NCBI GenBank assembly: GCA_950022295.1
Contig: OX465597.1
Span: forward strand, 62,669,016 to 62,733,015
Origin: Bromus sterilis
Lineage: Eukaryota; Streptophyta; Magnoliopsida; Poales; Poaceae
Direction of reading: 5' to 3'
Length of the DNA: 64,000 nucleotides
Shown piece by piece: positions 44,889 to 54,450 of the stretch; within the stretch, counting starts at the first letter, position 1, and the number at the start of each line of letters is the position of its first letter. The position numbers were made by a program, and so were the translations under genes. The notes beneath the pieces were generated by a model. It was not told the DNA's origin. It did no database searches and saw only the letters and a list, made by a program, of their open reading frames with translations.

Positions 44889-44899
44889 CCTATAAAACC
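44889..44899 (+). promoter_or_regulatory. TATA box upstream of the R2 accessory ORF
   Basis: CCTATAAAACC lies 88 nt before the ATG at 44978; the intervening leader is C-rich with CAGCATTCC and no ATG. This suggests an internal promoter independent of the LTR. Confidence 0.6.
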
Positions 44900-44977
44900 C
44901 CGTCCTACTTGCTGCAGCATTCCCCGCTCAGTAAGCCAGACCACCAGAGAACCCCAGCCAGTTTCCCCCTGGAAACC

Positions 44978-45682
44978 ATGTTCGGCTTTTTCAAATCCCA
45001 CACCTTTCATAGCAAGACCTCGGCGGTCAACCATGCTGGTTTTCCACGCCTCCTTTGGGAAATGCTTTCCCAAGCCCTTGGCTGTGTTGTTAGCCCCGAT
45101 TACCAGGTGTTCCAATCCGAGCATGTCCCTCGCCTTTGCCAATATTGTGCAAAGGTGCTCATCCACCTTGGTACCGACAAGATTGGAGGGCCCGTAGTCT
45201 TTGAGGGCAAGCCCATGCCCACCACAACGTTAGCCATTCAGACGGCTGCCGCAGAAGCTGTCAGTCGCCTTCGATTCAAGTTTCCACAGATTATGGAGAT
45301 GCGGGAGTTCCGCTACTTCCCGAATGTGTCAAGCTTTGGATACGAGCTCGCCGACACCACCAAGGAAGCCAACCCGGCAATAGTTCGTCTGGTTCAGTTC
45401 AGCACCGCCCAGGGACTACTGCTCGGCGGCATTCTTGGGGAGTTCAAGGCCATGGATAGTGGCAAAACGCAAGCTGTTGGAGCCGCGTACCGCACAGGAC
45501 GCCAAGGTTCCTCTCAAGCCGTCGATCCCCTGCTGCCAAGCCCAGTGCTATCCTCTCAGGTCGTGCCACCCTCTCAAGTGGTGCTACCCTCCCAGCCCGT
45601 GGACGAGTGCAACCTAGGCACTGTCTACGCCGACCCCACCAACCGAACCTTCCTTCAGCTGTATCGGCAAGGTCTGCTCTAA
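44978..45682 (+). CDS. R2 accessory ORF, 234 aa, unknown function
   Basis: Start placed at MFGFFKSHTF because it follows the TATA at normal distance; the open frame extends upstream to 44786 through the TATA itself. Residues about 20-130 look like a compact alpha/beta domain: CQYCAKVLIHLGTD, then TLAIQTAAAEAVSRLRFKFPQI and EFRYFPNVSSFGYEL. The rest is a low-complexity hinge with SSQVVPPSQVVLPSQPVD and a short C-terminus ending LYRQGLL. Not gag, pol or a known envelope. I recall similar AA-A--L----P / F-YFP patterns in unnamed grass proteins near transposons. One uninterrupted frame in an otherwise non-coding interior. The opposite-strand frame at 44780-45166 is a shadow. Confidence 0.6.
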   Translation: MFGFFKSHTFHSKTSAVNHAGFPRLLWEMLSQALGCVVSPDYQVFQSEHVPRLCQYCAKVLIHLGTDKIGGPVVFEGKPMPTTTLAIQTAAAEAVSRLRFKFPQIMEMREFRYFPNVSSFGYELADTTKEANPAIVRLVQFSTAQGLLLGGILGEFKAMDSGKTQAVGAAYRTGRQGSSQAVDPLLPSPVLSSQVVPPSQVVLPSQPVDECNLGTVYADPTNRTFLQLYRQGLL

Positions 45683-46229
45683 GATCCAGTCGCTGCCCCA
45701 GGAGTTGAGTCCCGACTAGTGTAGTTACTCGACTTCGGGAAGCATCTCAGCCTGCGTCCTCCAGGAGAGCCCGAGCTAGACTAGTTCTTTAGGTGTTGCC
45801 TAGTTTGTCTTCCATCCTTGTCAGAGGATAGGAACCGTAGTTCCGAGTGAGTGGTTGTCGTGAGGTGCGTAGTCATGTTGCGTTTGTTTCTGTTGCTTGT
45901 GTTGCATGTGATGCTTGTATCGTCTATTGTTGTAATGCTTTATGTATGCCATGTTTGTTTGCGTGTCTGTTGCATCTGTCCCCTGTTAAGCAGAAATGTT
46001 TAACAGAGGTGACGGTGGTTTTCCAAGATGTTTGTAATCAGTTGAGCACTTACACCCTTAACATTGGACTCGTTCTGAGTCTCTAATAAATTTGAGCTGG
46101 TTTAGGTATATGTAAGCCCAGAGTACATATACCCACTGGCATTAAAACATCTTAGTGTGGTTTTATCTGATGTGTTTTTCGTGTAATTGCGTGTATGCTG
46201 GTTTGAGTTTGTTGTTGGCACGTGGCACG
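45683..46229 (+). other. R2 interior, spacer
   Basis: T/G-rich stretch after the accessory ORF, probably its 3' UTR. No gene seen on either strand. Confidence 0.6.
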
Positions 46230-46649
46230 CTCGCGCCCGCGCGAGATTCATTCCTCATGGGTACGATCACCCCAGTACCCGGATGGAATGCAAGGACACA
46301 TCTCCCGCCCTTCTGCGCCTGCCCTGTTTTGCCAGACCTTTGACCCGGGATTCAGAGGCGATTTTCCTAGCCCCTGAACCCAGTCCCAAAGCCAGTCGCA
46401 ATCTCAGATAAACTCTAAGAATTTTTATTGCGGCAAAAGCCTTGCAACCCTTCCAATACAATTGCAGACCCGGATCCTACCCCGATGCCCGTCCAACCTG
46501 GGTGTCACTCGATGGGGAGCAACCAGGGGCGAGACCCTCGCGTTGCCAGAACCCCTCTGACCCCGCGCAAGCCTCCGAGATAGTGGCGCCGCCGTCACCA
46601 CCTTGCGTGACATCTGGCAGCCCACTGCCTCGCCTCGCCGCAGCTCTGC

Positions 46650-46907
46650 TCATTCCACCGGTCCGAAGCGACGGTGGAACAAGCCTAGGGGACCACCATC
46701 CATCGTCGCCCCGCTCCTGAGCTGCCGCATCCCTGCCCTCCTTCTCGCGAGCTCGCTCCTGCCGGTGATCACGCACAGGAAGAGCGACGAGCCGACCATC
46801 GCAGCCAGCAGCCCGTTGAGCAGGCACCGTAGCAGCTCCAGGAACACAGCCTCGCCAGAGTTCCATGGCTCCAGCTCCTCCAAGCCAAAGAGGTAGTAGA
46901 GCGGCAT
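46650..46907 (-). CDS. Small antisense ORF in R2 with one predicted membrane helix
   Basis: 85 aa from the Met of MPLYYLFGLEEL (46907), chosen because a TATA sits about 32-40 nt upstream; an earlier in-frame Met at 46934 lies too close to the TATA to be in the transcript. Residues about 20-50 (FLELLRCLLNGLLAAMVG, then SSLFLCVIT) form a hydrophobic helix, followed by a basic tail (GRSELARRRAG). Antisense to R2. Could be part of a captured gene; could also be chance, given the high GC content. Confidence 0.35.
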   Translation of the reverse strand: MPLYYLFGLEELEPWNSGEAVFLELLRCLLNGLLAAMVGSSLFLCVITGRSELARRRAGMRQLRSGATMDGGPLGLFHRRFGPVE

Positions 46908-46936
46908 GGCGTGAGCCACCAGTAGTTGCGTCACCG

Positions 46937-46948
46937 TCTTTTATAGCC
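46937..46948 (-). promoter_or_regulatory. TATA box upstream of the antisense ORF in R2
   Basis: Minus strand GGGCTATAAAAG after a GGGCCCGGG stretch. Strong plant-type TATA. Confidence 0.5.
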
Positions 46949-47455
46949 CGGGCCCGGTGTACGGTAAACGAGGTCCAGGAGCCTCACCGCTCGGCCACCG
47001 GTGTCCCCATAGAGAATCCGCGAGCAGTACCGCCATCGGTGCTGGCCCGCGATGCGAGAGCACTCGCTGCGTCGACCCGTGCACGTCGCGCACTCCTGCC
47101 GTAGGGTCATGAGTGCCCTATGAGCTAGGTGTGTGTAGCCCCAGCTCCACTCGGAGCAGCACCACCGCAGAAGAAGCGGAGTTAGCCGGAGGAAGAAGAA
47201 GAAGAGGCTCACAATGGGCCCTGGACCCACACATCAGCAGGAGAAGCACTGTTCCTCGGGGTGATGTTAGCATTTTTGGAAAAGTTAATTTGTAGCTTTT
47301 CTAAAAATGGTGGCCCCTAACAGTGGAGGTGATCCCGCGATATCCGTATCTCGATCGTGATGCACACGTGCATCGTTTTCCCCACCCCGGAAGTTTTTCG
47401 AGGAGTAGGTGTGATTTTGAGCTAACCCTAGGAATCTCGAGGATGAGATTCTTTT

Positions 47456-47469
47456 AAGGGGGGAAGGTT
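47456..47469 (+). other. R2 polypurine tract
   Basis: AAGGGGGGAAGGTT directly before TGTAACACC of the 3' LTR. Confidence 0.88.
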
Positions 47470-48895
47470 TGTAACACCCCAAAAACTGGGTTATCGATTT
47501 TTGTGTTGTTATTCCTTCCTAGCTTTTTCTCCCGATCTTTTTCCCCTGGAGTCTGGTTTATGACCAGAAGAATCCAGACAATCCTTGACCTTGCAACCCT
47601 TTTCTCTGCCCTTTGCAAGGCAAGATTCCTCCCCAGACCCTCGAGCCCTAGATACGCAAGGATATTGCCAAGTCCAGTGCAATGTTCTTCATATCAGCTT
47701 AATTCCATTTGTGCCAATCGATGGAATTAAATCCCGGAAAATACCTAGACATCTCTAAAGGTTGTGTAAACTTGTGGAGATGATCTTGGTTATCCTCTTG
47801 ACCTCTCCCAAAGATATTGGCTATGATTGAATAAAGGAAATTGTGATTTTATTTATAAAGCCAATAATTCCATTTTAGCCATTTGCAAAGGAGATACCAT
47901 TTTCGTTGCCCCATTGGTGCTCAAATGAATTTTGGAGCTCCTAGTATCCAACCCATGACCATTTCTATCTAAACATGGGGTTCCATAGTTCAAAGTTTGA
48001 GCATAGCTTCCATTTCCAAATTCAGGGCAGAATAGCACTTTCCAAAGGAAGTGTTATTTATGTTTTCCCATTGCCTCCCAAACTTTTTGTGACATTTCTC
48101 CTGCCCATGTCATGGTGTTGGGCCAAATTTCAGATATAATGGAAAAGCCATTAATTCACACTAAATTCCCAAAGTTTTTTTCCAGCAGGCAACTTTGTGA
48201 AGGAAGTGCAAGCTAGCCTTGTCCATTTGAGCTGCAATTTTGTGCAAATACTTATCCTAGTGTATGATTAAGCTCTGCAAAAAATCAAGCCAAGGAGACC
48301 AGTGTGCTAGCCACACCACAGCACAAACACCTTCTGCCTAGTTGGTGCGTTTGTAAAGGAAGTGGTATGTACAGTGGTCCATTTGCGCTCAAACTTGACA
48401 GAGGTAATCACCTATGGATAAGATTGAGCTGACCCAAGTTCCAGACCCTTGAACCAGACGAGCCTCCCCCAGCTCAGCACAAACACCTTGTTGGTCCAAC
48501 CCATGTCATGCCACTTTCAGAGCTCCATGCCAAGCAGGTCAGCCCACCTTGGTTCCTGCGCTTCCTGAGATGTCACCTCACCATGTAGACATGGTTCCTG
48601 GTCATAAGCATGCGCCGGGCACGTGTTGTCCTGGGTGACCACGCATGTGGAGTGTCCAGCTCACGACCATCTCACGTCCAGCTAGTGCTTGTACTGGATC
48701 CTCATCCACATTGTCCTCTTCTTCGTGTCTGATCATGTCCTTCGTGATCCCCACGCCGAGCTTGATCACCACGTGCGCTCCTGCCTTGTTCCTTTTCTTC
48801 TGGACACTGGTGCCAACACCATGTTCTCCACGAGCCGTCCGCCGCGTGGCCATGGCTCGAGATCCTTCGAGCCTTATCCCGAGCCACTCCCTGTG

Positions 48896-49330
48896 GCTAT
48901 AAGAGTGGAGCGTCCCGAGTCCCGTAGCGACCACCAGTAGCCCCCAGTTCTTCTTCCCCGAGTTCCTGGTCACCTAGCCCCGCCGCGGCCGAGAGCTTCG
49001 TTGCGCCCCTCCATGGCGTCGGCGTCGCGCCCTCCCCACCCCCCCCACCCGAGCCCCGGAGCCGCCGCTCCCCGTGCCTCCGCCGCCGCACTCCACCCGG
49101 CCAGCAGCCCGCAGTTGCGCCGCTCCGGCTCGGCCGGACGGCCACGGCAACCGCGCCTTGGCTAATGGAGATGGCGAGGCGGGCCACCCCGTGTAGCCAC
49201 GCGCCCTCCGTGGCTCCGCCCCAGCGCGCCGCAGCCAACGGCCAAGACGGCGAGGCCCCGCCGCACTGGCTCATCGGCGGCCACCCCAGCCGAGCCTCCC
49301 CTGCCGCTTCGTCCGTCGCCGGGAGACAGA
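48896..49330 (+). promoter_or_regulatory. R2 LTR promoter and CpG-rich leader
   Basis: GGCTATAAGAGTGG at 48896-48909, then from 48960 a stretch dominated by CCGCCG/CGCC words, unlike the AT-rich sequence before it. The TATA would start the LTR transcript and the CpG block would be in its leader. Inferred. Confidence 0.5.
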
Positions 49331-50893
49331 ACAGAGGAGATCCAGAGGAAGGAGAGAGAGAGAGGCTGGCCGTCGGTCCCCTCCTATCAGCGAGATAGCC
49401 CCGGGCCGTGAGATCCAGTGGAAGGCGTATTCTACGGAGTACGTTTTCCCGCGCGGAAGGCGTGTTTTGTTGCTGCCTCGGAGTTGAGTGTGTTTTCCCG
49501 AGGGGAAAGCATATTTCTCCATTGCTTCGGCTGGAAGTACGTTTCCCTGTTAGGAAAGCGCATTTCTGTCGATACGCTTTCTCTCTCCAGATCCGAATCT
49601 GCTAAGCAGTGGACGTTCACCCAATAAGCCTCATTTTCCCGTCTATCGAACGAACGACCGTATCTCCGCGACCGTGACTCCGATTGCGGTGATTCAAGCG
49701 CGCAGGTTCACAGTTTTCCGAGCCCGTTCGGTTGGTGCAACTTTCATGATGTTTTGGAATTTTAAAATTGACCCTTTTGGCCTCGGGTGCCATCGGGACT
49801 CACAGGAGAATCGCCGGTCCCGTCAGAACTTTTTCGGAAGGTGACAGCGCGTCCACCCGGCGTATTGTTCGACCCCCCCCCAGGCAAGCAAGCCATCTGA
49901 TATATGCTCTAAAGCATCGTGTCGTGTGTTCTTGTGTGCTTTAAAATGTGAATATGCCATGTTGCTTTAACAATGAACTAAACCCGGATTTGTTAATTTG
50001 ACTGTACATGCTTATGCCATGCTAGGGTGATATGCTTATATTAATCATGCCATGTTCACTTGTGAGTATCATGCTTATGTTCTCTTGACATGCCTACTTG
50101 ATATGATAAGTTAGAAATGATCATGCCATGTTTATTGGTTCGTATCATGCCCATGTTGTTCATGCTATCATCCCCGTTCATGTTGATCATATACATGTTC
50201 ATTTGTATGGATCATCTGCCTTCACCATGCTTATATGATATCGTGTTGTACTAGTATCTCTATGGTATGTTTTGTTGCTATGCTTGATCATATGTTGTTC
50301 AGTTGATATTGTCGCTGGGATTGGACTGGAGTAACCGTTGATCAAGTGCCACCGAACCGAGCTTTACTAGTGCAGCCACACTCGCCTGAATGGGCAGGCC
50401 TTAGCTTGGGCTATCACTGTGCCTTCTACGGGTATCACCAAAGAGGGGAGATTATGCACGTACGCTACCCTGGCCCGGTAGGTGGTGATAATCTCGACAT
50501 CCAGAGTTATTTACCCGGGGGTCCCTGCGGGGGGGGGGGGACAAAGTTTATGGACCACGTGATGGTCAGGGCCATGTGATGGTCTGTGTCGGGAGGACAC
50601 AGGGATACCCAAGACAGTTTGTCGGTGATACCGTAGGGAGGTTACGCGGTAGGCAAGTTTCGTTGGAGAAGTCCTAGCTCACTCTTGCGGAACGAGTTCC
50701 AAGGATCCTGTGGGACAAGTTCCGGCGTGCTGGGTGGAGGAAGAACTCCATAGTGTGGGTAAAGTGCGCAAACTCTGCAGAGTCACAAATCTATTTGAAT
50801 ATCCGCGTCCGCGGTTATGGACACAGTTCGTACTAGGTCACACTTGGATCAACATAAGTTCGGTGGATGGTTGTGGTAAGTGGATGGTCATAC

Positions 50894-51066
50894 GATGACC
50901 GGATTGGTTGGGTGGTAACGAAGGACACCTAACACGTTGGATGGTCATGCGATGACCGGATTGGTTGGGTGGTAACGAAGGACACCTAACCCGTTGAATG
51001 GTCATGCGATGACCGGATTGGTTGGGTGGTAACGAAGGACACCTAACCCGTTGAATGGTCATGAGA
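50894..51066 (+). repeat. 57-bp tandem repeat in the R2 LTR
   Basis: Three full copies plus a partial fourth, spacing 57 bp (GGATTGGTTGGGTGGTAACG at 50901, 50958 and 51015). As 57 is a multiple of three, the minus strand gives a repeating 19-residue frame; not considered a gene. Confidence 0.85.
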
Positions 51067-51712
51067 TGACCCGATGTGGAGTCGGTATGGACTCCGAGGT
51101 AAGATGCATGATTATGAGATGATCATGAGTGCCCATGTGTTGATTGTTATTGCACTAATCTTATTCATGATAATATGCTAGATTCGTCATGTTAAAATTG
51201 TTCAGATTCATCATGTTAATATTGTTTAAACTGCTATGCCATGATAACTAATATACTCAAATAACTTGTGCATGCTTGAATACCATGGATTGCTTTGCTT
51301 GGTGTATATGTTACTTGGTTTGCTTGTTTGCGAGTACATTCAAACGTACTCACATGGCTTTCATCCCTGGCTATTCGTGTAGCCAGATTTTCAGGTTTAT
51401 CTAAGGATTCGCTTTCCCTAGGAGGAGTCGAAGCGTTCGCAATCTAGGAGAGTAACCCAGTCAGATCCCTGTGGATTGGAGCCGCTCCAAGTCCGTGGTG
51501 CCGTCGACAGTTATTATTCCGCTGCCCCCATCTCTGTAATGAACCATCTATGGTGGTAATATATTGATTCAAGCCACTTTGTCTTATGAATCCCTTTACA
51601 ATTGTGCCTATGTTCTTGGTACATGTTGTAAGCGCGCACACCAGAGTGATTCTTGGGCTGGTGTGTGGGCGACACTCGTCTGTGTACAGTGGTATTCAGG
51701 AGGGGTGTCACA

Positions 51713-52071
51713 ACGACTGGCCCGCTCTAGGCACCGGCGTGGAAGTCCGTGACCAATATGGGAGTCAAGACTTGGCGTTCAAGGAAAGGCTAGAATTAGG
51801 CATTCGTCCCTGTAACCTGAGACGGATTCCCCGAGACCCGACCTAGTATATAAAGGCTGGGAGGGGGACGCCTCAGGACATCCAATCTACAATCAACACC
51901 TCTGGTTTTGTGCGAACTCGCCTAGACTTCCACTGTAATCGCCCCCTCGCTTAATACAATCGATCAGGAAGTGCTTCTCCTGTTAGCCGACGAGTATCTC
52001 CAACCTGTTCCTTCTCTACGATCTTACCCAGGGTCCCTGACCATGGGATTTGCCGAGGCTGATCCTCATCA
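51713..52071 (+). repeat. R1 5' LTR, 3' part
   Basis: TATA GTATATAAAGG at 51846-51856 and the R/U5 side ending GATCCTCATCA. Broken on the left by R2. Confidence 0.8.
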
Positions 52072-52073
52072 AT

Positions 52074-52091
52074 TGGCGCCGTCTGTGGGAA
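52074..52091 (+). other. R1 primer-binding site
   Basis: TGGCGCCGTCTGTGGGAA, 2 nt after the LTR, as in R3. Confidence 0.85.
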
Positions 52092-52147
52092 CTTCACAGG
52101 TTGGAATCACGATCTCGGCGGGCCCTTCATCAGCATCCATCAAGTAA

Positions 52148-52365
52148 ACGACTCCTCCAGCACTTGATGACTCCATGGCTTGAGAAGATTCCGATCTATT
52201 CGGGTCCCTCGGCTTCTTAGCTCACCTTCCGACCCTGCGACCATCCTTCGCCGACCTGCGCGCTGGCATTGACCTGACATTCGGTGGGTACCAGATCTAC
52301 GTCAACCATTGGGGCACTCTTCGCCTCACGGATCGCGCCCGATCACCCGCAGCAACAATTGTTAC
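52148..52365 (+). pseudogene. R1 first ORF (gag N-terminal region), partial
   Basis: Frame from 52148: ALDDSMA, a TGA stop at about 52180 where a Trp codon is likely, then EDSDLFGSLGFLAHLP, SFADLRAGIDLTFGGYQIYV, NHWGTLRLTDRARSP, cut by R8. The protein-like wording and codon pattern make it coding-derived. Too short to name a domain. Confidence 0.6.
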
Positions 52366-54259
52366 TGAAAGGATCGAGATAGACCTAGAGGGTGGGGGTG
52401 AATAGGTCTTATTACAAATTTTATCACTACTTAGCAATTTTAGGCAATAATGCGGAAGATAACGGTGTGCCTAACAATTGCAAGGTTGACCTAGCTAAGA
52501 AAAGATAAACAATAAGCACAATATACTAAAACAAGTGAGGGGCAAATGATACGGTAGCACAAGTAATAAGGGGAAAGAGTAGGGATAACTGAATGACGCG
52601 AAGACAATGACGTATCCCGATGTTCACTTCCTTGGAGGGAAGCTACTCACCGTTCGGAGAGAATGGGTGAAACCACGAAGGCACACCAACCCCACTAAGG
52701 CTCACTCTATTCCCCTTGAGATATCACCACGAAGGCGATTCCCAACCACTACCGGTTGACCTTAAAGGTGTTCACCAAACCCTCACAAACTCAACGGGGG
52801 TAATCACAATGGTCGATTCCTCTCCGAAGAACTCCTACCCGCCTAGGAGTATCCAACCTCCAAGAGTAACAAGATCAATGGGGAAAGCTCAAGACTTGCT
52901 CAAAACGCGATTTTCTTCGGTTGAAAGATGGGGAAGGGGCAGATCTATCACGGGGTGAAAGATCCGTTAATAACTCTCACGGGGCTCTCCGGGATCTGAG
53001 ATTTGGTGAGGGAGAGAGTGAGAGGGAGCACCTGTGTTCTTGGGCGTGTTGCAAATGAAGTGGTCAACCCTCTCAAGCGGTGGAGAGGGCATATTTATAG
53101 CCCAAGGCCAGAAATGGCCGTTGGAGCATTCTGCCTGCATAAGTATCGGACGTCCGTTCGGACCGGACGTCCGGTACGTGCATACCAGACGTCCGGTTTG
53201 CACCGGACACTAACTAATACACTGCATGCGCAGAAGAACAACGTTAGGCACCGGACGTCCGATAACTACCGGACATCCGATGACCGGATGTCTGATGGTC
53301 GCCGGAAATCCGATAAAGCATAGAGAAATGCCACTGACCCCTCGGATCCTAATTCCGACGCCAACCGGACGTCCGACCACCTGACGTCCAACAGGGACCG
53401 GAAATCCGACGAAATGGGGCAAAATCCCACTGACCTCTCAGACCGTTAGTCCGGCGGTGACCGGACGTCCGAGAGCATCAGGTACCGGACGTCCAATAGG
53501 GACCGGACGCCCGATGAGTGTATATTTAGCAAGCTTGTTTTAAAATGAGTGAGTGACATTGAACTTGTTTGTTTTGCGAGGTATTTGAGCAAGACTTAAA
53601 AAGTACACCCACTGATCCCCTCTTAATAGTGCGGTGATCCCTTTACTCAAGATAGCCGAAAAACAGCTTACGCTTCAAATTCATTGGTTCCATCTCTTGA
53701 GCAATTGTAAATATCAATGGTCTATGATCCACCGTCACAACGAACCGAGGACTAAAGCCTGAGATAAACTTGACAAACATTATTAGTCCTCTATATGCAT
53801 ATTGTCATCAACATCAAAATACGATTAAGGGCAAGATTGCACTTTCATACATACATATAGCTCCCAAAGATATACACATTTTAACTTTAGTGGGAGCAAG
53901 TTTTATTATGAACTCCCCCTCAATGTGTGCATGTAGGATTCTTGACTTTAAGAAAGATGCACACCTTGAGAGTAGTCCCATCACATGATCTTACACAACC
54001 AAAGGTCATATTATTGAAGCTAGAAATACATGATTATAACAATGATAACGTAACTTGCAAGCACACGATACCAAATATGACCAAAGGCACACCAACAATG
54101 CAAGCCAAGACACATAAGACAGCACCATGCATAGTACCAAAGGTTCACACGGTTCTCATAAGATCCTAGACACACACAAAGTTCATACAACGACATGACA
54201 AAGTAGACAAACGCAAGTCTTAAGATCAACTCCTAGCCACATAAATAAAACTGGATACA
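52366..54259 (-). repeat. R8 3' LTR (about 1894 bp)
   Basis: Plus strand TGAAAGGATCGAG...CTGGATACA; the right end is set by the adjacent PPT. Relative to it the 5' LTR lacks 42 bp (GAGGGTGGGGG... at 52390-52431) and has a 15-bp local duplication. Carries the LTR promoter at 53091-53560. The AT-rich part 53570-54240 has no gene. Confidence 0.8.
53091..53560 (-). promoter_or_regulatory. R8 LTR promoter: TATA plus array of GGACGTCC palindromes
   Basis: Minus strand GGCTATAAATATGCC (53088-53102). Upstream in element sense are about 13 copies of CCGGACGTCCG-like palindromes between 53145 and 53515, several mutated (ACATCC, AAATCC). The GACGTC core is a typical bZIP-type binding sequence; binding is not shown. 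Confidence 0.6.
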
Positions 54260-54277
54260 TATGTCTCTCCCCCTTTG
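54260..54277 (-). other. R8 polypurine tract
   Basis: Minus strand CCAAAGGGGGAGAGACAT adjoining the 3' LTR. Typical purine run of Copia/Sirevirus elements. Confidence 0.75.
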
Positions 54278-54450
54278 GCAGCAAGTACCAAAAAGGGGCG
54301 ACACCAAGAAGCACGATCTAGTGAGTGCCACTGCCACTAGCACCCGAAGCCTCCGGGAAGAAGTCCGCCCACTCCGGTCCCGTGGGGAAGTCGAAGCCGA
54401 GTCCAGTAGGAGGAGCCTCCGGAAGACACTCATCATCGCTGACATCGGCC

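Larger units (their letters stand above)
46230..47260. other. GC-rich block in the R2 interior, possible captured host sequence
   Basis: Clearly richer in G+C than the flanks and rich in CpG. Contains a minus-strand TATA and a short frame with a membrane-like segment (46650-46907). Composition and the separate promoter suggest sequence captured from a host gene, but I recognise no host gene. Confidence 0.4.
43769..51712 (+). mobile_element. R2: LARD-like retrotransposon (large LTR, no gag-pol)
   Basis: Plus-strand element. End of 5' LTR 43769-44029, PBS 44034-44045, interior to 47469, PPT 47456-47469, 3' LTR 47470-51712 (4243 bp). The rest of the 5' LTR must lie left of R3, outside the window. 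An interior of 3.4 kb and LTRs above 4 kb fit the large retrotransposon derivatives described in barley and relatives (Sukkula type). No gag, RT or integrase. The two LTR copies differ at about 18 of 260 aligned positions (counted by eye), making it older than the nested R7. Inserted in the LTR of R1; ACGAC follows at 51713. Confidence 0.85.
47470..51712 (+). repeat. R2 3' LTR (4243 bp)
   Basis: TGTAACACCCC...GGGGTGTCACA with inverted ends. Contains a TATA (48896-48909), a CpG-rich block (48960-49330), four loose repeats of CGTTTTCCCG/CGGAAGGCG type (49430-49580), a G11 run near 50530 and a 57-bp tandem array (50894-51066). Short frames here are not supported as genes. Confidence 0.88.
51713..52365 (+). 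mobile_element. R1: Tat-type Gypsy fragment (outermost element)
   Basis: End of a 5' LTR (51713-52071), PBS 52074-52091 and the beginning of the first reading frame, then interrupted by R8. The LTR start is beyond the left window edge, the rest beyond the right edge. Same family as R3, opposite orientation: the last 110 bp of LTR, the PBS and the next 40 bp match R3 closely. Confidence 0.8.

Noticed and set aside
48960..49400. Frames of 77-125 codons in the CpG-rich part of the R2 LTR as genes
   Set aside because: Ala/Arg/Pro-rich readings in several frames of GC-rich DNA with no distinct domain.
50520..50545. G-run near 50530 (and 37958) as a functional quadruplex
   Set aside because: A single homopolymer tract, prone to sequencing error; no clear four-tract arrangement.
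53145..53560. GGACGTCC repeats as a CRISPR array
   Set aside because: Copies are short, irregularly spaced palindromes in a plant LTR, with no uniform repeat-spacer pattern and no cas gene.
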